Source of the DNA: Urechis unicinctus
Lineage: Eukaryota; Annelida; Polychaeta; Xenopneusta; Urechidae
Length of the DNA: 64,000 bases
Reading direction: 5' to 3'
Assembly (NCBI GenBank): GCA_034190875.2
Contig: CM067348.1
Location: forward strand, 46,176,596 to 46,240,595
Position numbers and translations under genes: made by a program. The notes under the pieces are model-generated. The model saw nothing but the letters and a program-made list of their open reading frames with translations. It did not search any database and had not been told where the DNA came from. Below, in pieces: positions 49,973-62,500 of this stretch (position 1 is its first letter; every line of letters begins with the position of its first letter).

Positions 49973-51315
49973 GTCGATAACAATGCAATTCGGCATGTAA
50001 ACTATGACCTAAAGCTGATTCCTACTGATTTATGTGTTATTCCTGTAAAGTCATGCATCCATAGCCACATACCGATGAACGGTTCCCTTGTAGTATATAG
50101 GGATAAAGCACAGACAGTCGCTACTCAATAGACAGAATATGCCATAACATAAAAGAACACATATACCCATAACCGGCATGTTTTATTTAAAAAAGCAGTT
50201 GCTAATGTTTATTTCACATCATGAAGGCCCAACTCTAAATGTTGGCTTTAATTTCACAGGTTAAATGAGATTGATGAGCCTGCCAAGCATTAAGCTATTC
50301 AAAAGTGGCAAAAGTGTCATGGTGAGGAACAAGAGTTTGCCGGTAGATAACATACGGACTAGGAAATAATATCAGTAGGTATAACTGATCACGCAGAAGA
50401 TCCTGGAGGCAGAAAACGCTTCGTCATCAGGAGCCTAAGTGATGAAGTCATATGGAACAAATGAAATAAAATTACTTTAACCAGCACCTGTTTCGACTAG
50501 TAAGGACGCTGCCACAACAAATGGCAGTGCTCAGACATTTACAAGCATACACCATTATTGCACACACAACTCTCAAGTGGGATATAGTTCATAATAATCG
50601 CTTTTTTTTAACCTAATTTACGCAGTCCTTGTCATTATCAAGATAAATTAGTAACAATCTATTTTTGATCTCAATAATGGCACTGACACCACCGATATCA
50701 GTACTTATCAGGCATCTCATGTTCCGGCCGAATTCTATCATGATATTTTCTATTGCGGCTATTGAGTTCGGCTCATCGCAATGTCAATAATGCCTATACA
50801 TTAACTCATATCAACAATCATCATCGTGTATCGATAATATTTCTTGATTGTATATCCTTTGCATATTACTCGATTATATGTGAAAGGAATAAGCTATATA
50901 TCCACATGACTAGTGGGTATGTAACCTCCATATTGTCGCGGGTATTCAAGCTTTTTGTGCCACAACTACTGATTAAGACTAATATGTAAAATACGGAAAT
51001 AAATTTAGAATCACAAATTACGCGCGTTCCTATTGTATCCAAAGACATATCATGATATAAAGTCTTAACCGAAAAAGTTGCGTTTTCATCCATATTCATT
51101 TGCCGTTTGCAATGCTGCTTTCGCTGCTAAACATAAAGCATGTCTCTTGTGACGTGCATGACGTACGTACCGATTGTAAAATTGCTTAGACAGACACACA
51201 TTTGATATGTTGCCGCGCGAAGACATCTGTATTTGTGATGATATTTAGATGAACGCATGCTGTACGGATGGGCTGATACTATTACTAATTCATTGTTAAA
51301 TTGATGGTTAATACG

Positions 51316-52343
51316 AATATATATTCACAAGCGTTCCGTTCATTATTACGACTATGCGATAACCATAATATGCATTTACTACACTCAATCTGAATTTCTA
51401 CATACAATAGCCTTTTACACGCAGTGCTAAATTATTATTTACAAAGCGGGTTATAGGCAGCATGCATAGTAGTATGTCTGAGATTGATTGTAAGCACTGT
51501 TATCAAGCCAAAAGCACTGTACAATTTAAAAAGATAGAATGAACACAAATAATTAGTATTGCGCCACACGTGCTGATTCGATTCATTCATTAGATTATTC
51601 AAACATCACTTATGCAATGAAACTTTCAGAACTCGTTAAGCTGGCAAGCATATTTGCGGCTCCCTCGGAGTGGGAGGACGTGCGTTATGGTCATGTCGAG
51701 CGATTATCTTTTTCAGGAGTGATGAGAATACCCGATCTCTACTATTATGTGAATCTAGGTGATGTCTAGGCAATCACGGTAATGCCCACATGGTATACTG
51801 GCTAAACGTGTGGCTCTGCCCAATTTGTCATCGATTATAAACGCAGTTTTGCATTCCTCTTCTCAGCTAATCAACTATGCGGAATAACTATGGATATTTT
51901 CTGACCTATGTCAATCATCACGGTAAGTTTCACTTCTGTGATTGAAATGTGCATGATGTAATTCGATATTATATTTGCTCTGCATGTAGAACGCCATTGT
52001 TGAAAATGCATAGCACGAGTTCTGTTTGTGCAAATCAGGTTTATAGCAGATATAAGCACATCGGCTGAATGATACCAAATAGAACCTTTTTTTGCGTTGA
52101 TATCGATTTTCATGACAACAATATGACGCTGATATCATTAGACAACGCTTCATGATACCGCACCCTTTGATCAATATTTCTAAATACCGCTTGGTAGAGA
52201 CGTTTTTCAAACAACATGTTTCTTCGTGTGATGAATTCAATTCAGATTGTTGTGTATTGCAATAAATCAGAATAGCATCATAAAAATATGTTTCAGCAAT
52301 ATGTAATATACCCATCACAACCTACTAACAGGACAATAACGAA
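51316..52343. other. Gene-free sequence between repeat units
   Basis: No similarity to the other units noticed. The overlapping minus-strand open frames (80 and 135 codons, 51871-52318) have no recognised motif and are probably chance. Confidence 0.5.
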
Positions 52344-53614
52344 CGTTTCAACGTATGATATACACTATGATACAACTCATAACTTCAATGGACAGATATC
52401 TCATCTTTAATTCAGGAACTAGTAGTCACCACCTATGGTTTGCACTAGTTGAATAGTATTGGAATCGAATCCAATACGACTGCGTTTCGCCGTAGAACAT
52501 GTTAAGTAGAATGTGAAATACGCTGTTATGCAATCTGTTGTTACTTATGATCTTTTCAAAAATGCCCCGATGTTAGCGAAGAATAGGACATGTCGCTGCA
52601 TGGATTGTGCGAGGTCTGAAGGTCTCTCTCTCGATTATTATACATGTATAAGGTCAATATCGACGCATTAATAGCCTTTACGTGTTTAAGATACAATGTG
52701 TTATTATTTAGTGTGTGTGAGGATTCTCAATCAACATGAAGGTCAACGGAAACCTTGCTTGAATGAGGTCTCTATTTGCTATTTAGAGGCTTTACACTAT
52801 TTTAATTTCCGTTGGCTGTGAAGGACATTCTGATGACATGGCTTCCTATGAGAAAACTAGCGAACTAGTCATATGCGCCTCATTCCTGGGCTCAAACGGT
52901 CGCTTTTTACGGCTGATCTTCTTAGTTGCATATTCCCAGAAAAGATAAACAACGTCACAGTTACATGTAGTGCTACCATGTGAACAACCTCAATACCATC
53001 CAAAGTATAATCGCCTGACATGTTCCCGGGAGGAGTAAATCATACATGCAAGCGAATACATACGATAAGCAAAATAGCTTATTTAACCTCGCTTTTCGGA
53101 GTTGATTACCAGTTAAGTTGAATGTGACATGCCGATCAACTTTATATTGATCCTTTCATGATATTTGTTTGTCAGGTAGGCTTCAGGGGAAACATCAGGA
53201 CATCTGCTCAGCCATAGAATGTGAAGATGGAATGTAGGTGACGCATTAATACGTCAAAGGGTCTGGTAATTCATGTTTGCGTTTAGTGAGAAAAGACATA
53301 TCGAGCGCTCATATATCTAAAAAGAAATCCATGAGCGTTATTTTAATTGTAAAGTAATATATCATGGCATTAGCAGCACACCATGTACATTAAAATAACA
53401 TAATAAAAGTCTTGTTATCGGGGATTTATGATTGCATAAATATTAGACGAAATACTCTCCCTTGTGCCACGTGTTGAATTCGCTTGGCAATCCGACCTTC
53501 AAAATATAAAACATAACTGTCAATAGATTTACAAATTATGTGACCGCTACTTTGAATAGGCAGATCCAACATCCAGCTATATTAAAATGACTTGCGCCGT
53601 GTAGTATACAACTT

Positions 53615-53655
53615 TAATTATTATACCGTAAGTATATAATTATTACTTACGCGGT
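53615..53655. other. Hairpin-forming A+T-rich segment
   Basis: ACCGTAAGTA and TACTTACGCGGT can pair around a short A+T loop. The paralogous site in R5 (60410-60445) is changed in sequence but can still form a shorter ACCGTA/TACGGT-type stem. Confidence 0.3.
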
Positions 53656-56600
53656 TATGGAGCATAAAGCCAAGACCACTCACGGAAAAGAGAAATTTCA
53701 AAAGAAGATTACTACTGGTCGAATATATCCGCACTATATGTAGGTGTTGCCACCTGCATATTATCAGCATGCATAGTGTTCGTCTGATAAGACGAGTCTC
53801 CTGTCAGTTTACTCGCTGTAGCTATCATGCACACTAGTAATTTAACCAATTGTGGCCGTGTTTAATGCAGGCGTTTGTTATTAGTTTACCCGTTAGCCAT
53901 TAGCAAGATTACAGTGGAAGTGCGTTGACTCATGTCCCTCGGAAAATACAATAACTGACGTGCACTAGCATTTGCTAGACATGTTACAAAGCGTTGAATA
54001 CAACTGTGGTCGTTATGCTGCTGATTTATTTTTTTGTGTGTTATATTTTTTAAACGCCATTGCATATACTGGTTAGCATGTGTCTTAGTTTGGAGGAGAT
54101 CACGTCATGTTTGGTTATGAAGCATCATAAACATTTTGTAGCAAACGAAGATGTTACCATTAAAATATGTGTTGCATTATTCGCAGACGTTGCCAACTAC
54201 TCACATTACTCACGTTAATGTCATATCAAGGAACAAACCTTTTATACTTAGCAGTACCCACAAAACATTCCGTGATCGTCTAGCTCCATCGGCAGCAGGT
54301 GGTCATTGTACATCTAACGTTCACAGAAAGGGTTTTCTTGCAGCAAACTCGCCAACACGCATCCGTGACCTCCCTTTACAAATCGCTACTGTTTGACTCA
54401 AGGATGACGATTTGATGCATTAGGGATGCAGGCTTATAAGGGGAAGAAAAACCTCTTATCGTTTAGTGTAATGCAAACAAAGATTTGCATTTTGCATCTT
54501 AAAATTAGAATAACGCACTTTAGCATCAACATGCACCTCATATTTCCATTTTAAGTTGCTTAAGCATTATTAACCTAAAAAATAATTTGCTGCTTAGCTT
54601 GGTAATCATCGCGATTGTTGCCCTGAATAAACACTGTGGGCATATATATTGTGAGCCACGAATCGTTGTAATCATCGACATTTTGTGCAATGTTGCAGAT
54701 ACATAGGAAAAACAGGAATAAACTGGACACTTAATTAGATTATTTGATAATTGCGTACGAATCAAAACACCTGTCCTGAATATCAATGAACTCTAGTCGA
54801 ATACCAGTCACAATACAGACAAAAGCTACCAACGAAGATTACAGGCAGCGTTCTATGGTGCAATAGAAGTCAGCATGTCCGTGATTGACATATATGATTC
54901 TATCGGCGTGCCCTCTACGGACAAATAACGACACGCTTACATTTCGTGCTTTATTATGCCTCATACCAAATTATCACACTATTAATTATTTGGGAGGCAT
55001 AAAACTGCTTCGTGACGTTACAAAACATAACTCGAGGAAGGTACTCAATCTACCAAAAGTATATATTAACGTTGACAAAATTATAGGTTTTGAGTTACTT
55101 ATTAGAAAGAAAGGCAATAGTGTTATGGGCTGCGTGCTCCTATAATATATAACTGTGGATAGAATGGCCAAGTAACCTTGACCTACCAGGCCCCATTACA
55201 TTACCTGTTATCTTTTTTGTGAAAGGTACTTGATGTTGGAACCTCTATCACATCAGCTGTTTATAAGATTAATTGAATGGCAACTTCATTTTAGCAACCC
55301 GCAATGACATCAGTCCAAGGCAATAACAGCATAATGTATGGAAGGGTAAGACTGGGTTCATGTCACTGTTACGTGGACTTTCTGCCAATGTCGAATTCAA
55401 GGAATAGTCTGTTAATCAGTTAAATCTTAAGGTAAGTTGATAGGTCTGTTGAATCAAATGGCAAACTAATCCTTACACTCTTTGACCGGCATATTAACGT
55501 CAGAACGTGCGGTTTGTGCTCTATGTACGACTAATACGGAAGAACCATTTATCCATCCGCACTTCGTTAAGTCGGAAACGTAATTCTTTTGACAATAATG
55601 AATGCCTCTGACCGCTTTCGCTGCTTGCTCATATGGGATTTAACGCAACATTTATATAGTTATGAATTTATGACATCTTTCAAGCCACTAGATACCAACG
55701 GTAACGATGTCGAATATTCTGTCATGAATCGCACCTGCTTGACATGGCAGCGAGAAGAAATGCGTCATTTTCTCTCGGAAGACTGATCTGTGGATCTGCT
55801 TATCAGCATAAGTTCAATTTATTTCATAGTAGGACTAACAGTTGCTAAAGAACATGGGGTGCGTCATTAACTTATGCACAGCTGAGCATAATGCCACGGA
55901 TACAATACAACGATAACTGTGTGTCGGAACACAATAACATTATTGCATATTTTATGCATCACTGACCTGGTTGTAATCAGTCTTCTATCATGTCAAATAG
56001 TTGACAATGTTTTCCAAATGATATTGAGCTAATGACGGCAATAAATGCAGACGTGTACAAACTATCAAGAGCGCTGCATAGTAAGATACACTTACCAGTA
56101 ACACAAAATGCTTACATGCAGTGATGTCATTGGCTTTTGGTATTTATGACGTGAGAGTATTTTGACCGCAAATAGCAGTGTATGTCTCATAAACTATGGA
56201 AAAAAATATAACACTGACAATGACCTGACCTTTTGGGCCGCCTAAAATGTCAGACGTAATGTCAGAGCATGGACCAGTGCATTGAACGTCATATTTGTTG
56301 TATTTTTCAATACCGTTTGATCACCTGATGCTATAAAAGCGCTCTTCACTGTTTACGATGACTATAATTGAGATTGTTGCAGAGGTCTTCCGGTTATATA
56401 TTGGATATTTTCCGAGCTATGCCTAGAAGCAAGTCTCAGGTACCAGTGATTTGTTTGATTGAATATAGCAGTGAATTGCAAGCACACTGTTGTACCATAC
56501 AATAAGGGTTGGATTATCGCTTAATACCCAGGTATATTGCAACGTGTTATTGCCAAAAGTCACCTCTGGTATAATGAAAGCAAAGATATGTTACTTGATC

Positions 56601-58701
56601 ATAGGGAGCAATCGACTACTTTATATCGGGTTAACAGTCTGCCTCAGAAACGTGATTTACTTATGCCTGCTTCATACCCCAATTGAGGTTGTTTCTGAAC
56701 ACTGCAAAGGCAACCGACTACTATATCATAAGAAACAACGTACTTTTCTTACTTTGGTGATAATCAGTTAGAAGGGATGTTGTCGCATTTGTTCGTTTCC
56801 ATTAACCACACCTAAGCAATTATGTCAATTGTAATTTAATGTATCATTAGGCATAGCAACATAGCTTGTGAAAATGATGAGCTACTTTGTAAAGTATTAT
56901 GTGAATCGGCCACAACGAATAGAAAACTTGAGAAAGTAATTGCACAACTGACTGATATCAAATACTACACATCATATGTTAGACCTATAGTAATGACTTC
57001 CAGCACATCCTGGTATTTGGTTATCCAAATCGTTCACTTACATGTTCGTATTATCTTCATCATTCCACAGCCAGTATATTCCTTTTCAAGCGTTGCTTCC
57101 AAACTTAATAATACGCAACATTTTGTGCCCTTTGAAAGACCACAAGAAGGGTTTTAACGAATTAAGTGAAGATGCTGCCGCCGAAAACGCCAGGGCTCTG
57201 ACGACGTCCTAATGATATAACAGGCACTGTTGCTGGACACCATAATTGTCAAAGAGGTCAAACATGATGTCTTGATCGTTTTGGAGGCTTCTATATACCG
57301 AATATCTGCTTTCGTTTTAGTTATTATATGAAATTGAAAGCAATATATTTAACATCAAAGGTGGGAAAAAACCAACATTGCCCTAAGTTATCATGATAAG
57401 ACACTCCGTTCAAATTCGTCTCTGACATTAGATGATATAGATATATAAAAACCAAAACAATCATCAGACAATATGCCATGCAAAATGAATCCAACCTATC
57501 ATTGCAGCGAATATGTCGTTACTTAAGTAAGTGGGGGTTGTTTTGCCAGCTTACACAATCAATTAATATAGCTTGCTTCGAAAAGCACCGATCGGGCCAT
57601 AAGAAACCATGAATTCTTTGAATATCACATTGAAATATTCTTTGTCAAATATCAGTGAGTTTGCCATACATCAGCTGCTCAAATATTTGCGTCACAAGTT
57701 ATGCCCAGGAATTGTAACACAGAACCGCAAGTGCGACGGCATTGCAAAATATACCATGATAAAGCCTGTCAGTGTTTACCAAGTGGGACAGTCGAGTCTA
57801 TTCGAGAGTATTACCGTTCATACTTACATTCGTCAAGTGATTTCAACTGCAATATTTCGTGTGGTCTGCCGTTAACATGTTGTATGAACGTCTTCACACG
57901 TTAGGCGGGCTCCTACCCGATGTCACGGTTGGGCAAGCCAGGTTCCCATGCTTACACAGTAACAGAATATCACATTAAATGATGGAAGGTTTAGGTGTAT
58001 GGTATGTATTGCCAGCAATATAATATCATACAGTCTGCATATGCATTGTCGACAGAAGTAGCAGGATATGAGTCGCACATTTGCGTGTCAAGCTTAAATC
58101 GCTTTCAATGACAGATATCGCATTGATATAACAATGTCAAACATATTTTGGTACACCGTTTTATGGTGAATCTATCTTAGCTGTTTACAAAACAGAAGTC
58201 AACAAAAGTAACAGGAAAAATGACTGAATATTTTGTAAATTTTTCACTTTATTGTAGTTCAACCTGGTGAAGCTATCTGTACTCAACATTGCCTTCTCAT
58301 GGATACAACGTTGATTTTTAAAAATAAGCAAAATCAGCATTAAAACATTTTATCAGGCTGATGAGATGCGATTCAAACTTGGCAGAAAGTAAGAAACGAG
58401 CAAAAACTCATCTGGAGCTTTGGTGCCAATTTAGACAGTTTAATGATTGGTTGGAAACACCCGGCGAGAGTTACCAACCTGAACAGCCATTACATAGTCA
58501 GTTCAAATCAGTTCTGGCTTTCATGGTTGTCCGCTAGCATCAACACATGGGCTGCTATAAATAAGCGCCCTGGCATTGTTGCTAATGTCCAGTGGGAATC
58601 CTCCTGTCACTAACGGTATCGGCGACTGTGGTAATATCTGCGCTTATATTGCGGTTCAATCGATCATTATAAATATAGTTATTGCATTCGGCGACGTTAC
58701 C

Positions 58702-58711
58702 TATATAAAAT
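58702..58711 (+). promoter_or_regulatory. Conserved TATA-like block (R4)
   Basis: TATATAAAAT upstream of CCCCTGACACAACAAC. A 42-codon frame starts 207 bp downstream (58918-59046, MDAESDYDKCKEV...). Its start MDAE is shared with R2 (33289) and R3 (49367). Confidence 0.3.
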
Positions 58712-59525
58712 CATCCCCTGACACAACAACTACCCAGCAATCAGCCATTTGTATGGCGCACTGACGCCGTGGTTATAAGCTTGAAGATTAATGCCGCGGC
58801 AGACGAATTGCAAATCGGCACACAATACTGCTTCATGGAGCTCTCTCGACGCAATGTTTTAGTTGCTGATTTGCGAATAAAACATACGGTCGGTAGCGAC
58901 CAGGTATTTTACCTTTTATGGATGCTGAGAGCGATTATGACAAATGTAAAGAAGTTGATGATGCAGGGAATAAAAACTACCTTACTGTTAAACGGAAATT
59001 GGCTAAAGAATCCGATGGGTATCAGATAGAGACCAGGAGATCATAGGGGAAAAAATTAGGATCGCAATGTTAAATAATCAGGCTTGACCTTACCTTACTG
59101 CATTCTTATTCCTATTTTCACCTTTTAACCATAAATAGTATTTAAAGACAACTAGAGTAAGCAATTGCACGATCATGGTAATCCTTTACAAGGATTTGTA
59201 ATCATATATACGCGTGAATATTTACTGTCAGCCTTTATTACAACAGGACGTGAAACCTTATGGTGTCCGTTGGAAGAATCATTGAGCGTTTGAATGTACG
59301 CATCGCACTGGTATTTTGAACGGTCAAGTGTATTTGAATACGTTAAGTCCTTAGGTTTCCAAGGCGTCGTCGAATTATGGAGCAAATATGTATCAGCTAT
59401 CATTGTGTTTTTATACATTACTTATGTCCAGGCTTCTCAGTGAAGCTAACATTGCAGTTGAGCGGATTAATTTGAGGTTATCACTCTTAAGCGGCTCTAA
59501 CTACGGTACAATCAACCAAGGAGGG

Positions 59526-59541
59526 CATATGTTGACATATG
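59526..59541. promoter_or_regulatory. 16-bp palindrome at R4/R5 junction
   Basis: CATATGTTGACATATG, 36 bp before the point where the R5 unit begins. Confidence 0.5.
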
Positions 59542-59577
59542 ATCGATAACAATGCAATTCTACCAGTAAACTATGAC

Positions 59578-62500
59578 CGTTTCAACACATGATATACACT
59601 ATGATGCAACCCGTTACTTCAATGGACAGATATCGCATTTATGGCGGACGGCCTAGCTGTCACAATCTACAATGTGCACCAGTTGAATAGTATTGAAATA
59701 GAATCCTATACATTGACAGCGTTTACCGTAGAATGTGTTACGTGGTATGTGAAATACGCTAACATGCAATCTGTTGTTACTTATGAACTTTTCAAGATTC
59801 AATAATGTCAATATGTTAGCCAATATTGAGACATGACGCTGCAATGGTTTTGTGAGGTCAAAAGATGTGAATAACCTCAATACCAATCAAAATATAATCG
59901 CCTGACATGTTCCCGGGAGGAGTAAATCATGCAATATTGCACATTGCATGCAAGCGAATGAATCCGAGAAGCGAAATAGCTTATTTAACCTCACCCTTTG
60001 GAGTCGATTACCAGTTAAGTTATATGTGGCATGCCGGTCAACTTTATATGTATCCTTTTACGATATTGTTGTGTCAGGTAGACTTCAAGGGAAACATCCG
60101 GACATCTTCTCAGCCATAGAATGCGATGATAGAATAAAATGCGTCAAAAGTTCTGGTAATTCATGTTTGCGTTTAGTGAAAAAAAAGCATACACAGTGGT
60201 CATATATTTTAAATAAAACCATGAGTTTTATTTTAATTGTAACATAATATATCATGGAAATGGCAACACACCACTTACATTATAATGACATGATATCGGG
60301 TATTTATGATTGTATAAAAATTATGCGATCGCTATTTTGAATAGGCAGATCCAACATCCAACTGGATTCAAATGACCTGCTCTGTGTAGTATACAGCTTT
60401 TATTATAAAACCGTAAGTATATAACTCTTAATTATACGGTTATGGAGCATAAGAAAAGAGAAATTTTAAGAGAAGATTATCGCTTGTTGAATATATCCGC
60501 TCTAACTTTGTTGGCATAGGTATTTGTTGCCACCTGCATATTATCGGAATGCATAGTTTTCACCTGATGAGAAGAGTCTCCTGTCAGTTTTCTAGCTAAG
60601 GCTATCATGCACACTATTAATGTAACCAATTTCGGCCGTGTTTAATGCAGGCGTTTGTTATAAGGGTACCCGTTAACCATTAGCAAGATTATAGTGGAAG
60701 CCCATTGACTCAAGTCCCTTGAAAAATACAATAACGGAAGTGCAGTAGCATTTGCAACTTTTTCCGTAACTCTTACAAAGCGTTGCATTCATTCGCGGTC
60801 GTTGTGCTACTGGTTTAGTTTTGATGGGTTATATTTTTAAAACGCCATTGTAGATTCGGGTAAGCATATGTCTTAGGTTTGGTTGACGAGCCTCATAAAC
60901 AAAACAAAGATTTTACGCATGGAATATGTGTTGCATATTTCGCAGACGTTGCCAATTACTCACGTTAATGTCATATCAAGGAACTAACCCTTTTATACTT
61001 AGCAGTTACCGGAAAACCTTTCGTGATCGTCTAGCTCCAACGGCAGCAGGTGGTCATTGTACATCTAACGTTCAAAGAAAGGGTCTTCTTTCAGCCAACA
61101 CGCATCCGTGACCACCCTTTAAAAACCGCTACTGTTTGACTCAAGGATGACGATTGATGCATTAGGTATGCAGGCTTATAAGGGAAGCAAACCTTCCCTA
61201 TCGTGTAATGAAATGCAAACAAAGATTTGCATTTTGCATCTTAAAACTAGAATTAAGCACTTTAGCATCAACATGCAACGAATATTTCCATTCTAAGTTA
61301 TTATCCTACAAAACAACTTGCTGCTTAGCTTGGTAATCGTCGCGGTTGTTGCCCTGAATAAACACTGTGGGCATATATATTGTGAGCAACGAATCGTTGT
61401 AATCATCGACATGTTGTGCAATGTTGCAGATACAAAGGAAAAACCGAAATAAACTGGACACTTAATTAGAGTATTTGATAATTGCGTACGAATCCAAACA
61501 CCTGTCCTGAATATCAATGAACTCTAGTCAAATACCAGTCACAATACAGACAAAAGCTACCAAGGGAGATTACAGGCAGCGTTCCATGGTGCAATTGAAG
61601 TTAGCATGTCCGTGATTGACATATATGATTCTATCGGCGTGCCCTCTACGGATAAATAACGACACGCTTACAATTCGTGCTTTATTATGCCCCATACCAA
61701 ATTATCGCACTAGTAATCCCTTTTGGAGGCATAAAACTGCTTCGTGACTTTACAAAACATAACAACCAAAAGTATATATTAACGTTGACAAATTTATAGG
61801 TTTTGAGCTACTTATTAGGAGGAAAGGTAATAGTGAAGACACTGTTAAGGGCTGCGTGCTCCTATGATCCATAACGGTGGATAGAATGGCCAAGTAACCT
61901 TGACCTACTAGGCCCCGTTACCCTACATCTTATCTTCTTTTGTGAAAGGCACTTGAAGTTAGAACCTCTATCAAATAAGCTTTTTATAAGATAAATCGAA
62001 TGACAGCTTCATTTTAGCAATCCGCAAGGACATCAATCCAATGCAATAACATCATAATGTATGGAAGGGTAAGATTGGGTTTATGTAGCTGTTACGTGGA
62101 CTTTCTGCCAATGTCGAATTCAAGGCAAAGTCTGTTAATCAGTTAAGCCTGAGGGTAAATTGATAGGTCTGTTGAATCAAACGGCAAACTAAATTTTAAA
62201 CTTGAAGGGGAACGTTTGCTATTCGTCTCTTAATGCATCAACGAATTTCGCATCAATTTTATGGCAAAACTATCAAACAGTATTGTATGAGTGAATACTC
62301 GTCTGTCTTGAGAGGACATAGTTCATAACCAACTCAAAGTATTACCCTCGCAGTTGCTTATTACACCGAGATAATTATATGGTATTTAAAGAGTCCAAAA
62401 TTAGTTATAGGATTTGTATAGCCATGGATGTATTCGCCAATAATATGTCAGTTCTGGCTCTCTCCGGTATATATCGTGCGTTAGGATCACTGTTTCATAA

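Larger units (their letters stand above)
49080..51315 (+). repeat. Long repeat family, unit R3 (right part, carries empty P site)
   Basis: Matches R2 from 33130 through 34492 and, without interruption, 37653-38225. The P element's empty target is at 50766-50772. Also matches R4 at 58690-59577. No gene. Confidence 0.8.
52344..59577 (+). repeat. Long repeat family, unit R4 (7,234 bp)
   Basis: A full unit directly followed by the next copy. Homology with R5 starts at CGTTTCAAC on both sides (52344 and 59578). The 55580-56800 part is very close to 62860-64000; other parts differ by indels. About 350 bp at 52625-52975 is absent from R5, and R5 has about 570 bp extra at 62193-62763. Collinear with R2 over most of its length. 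No gene supported. Confidence 0.88.
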
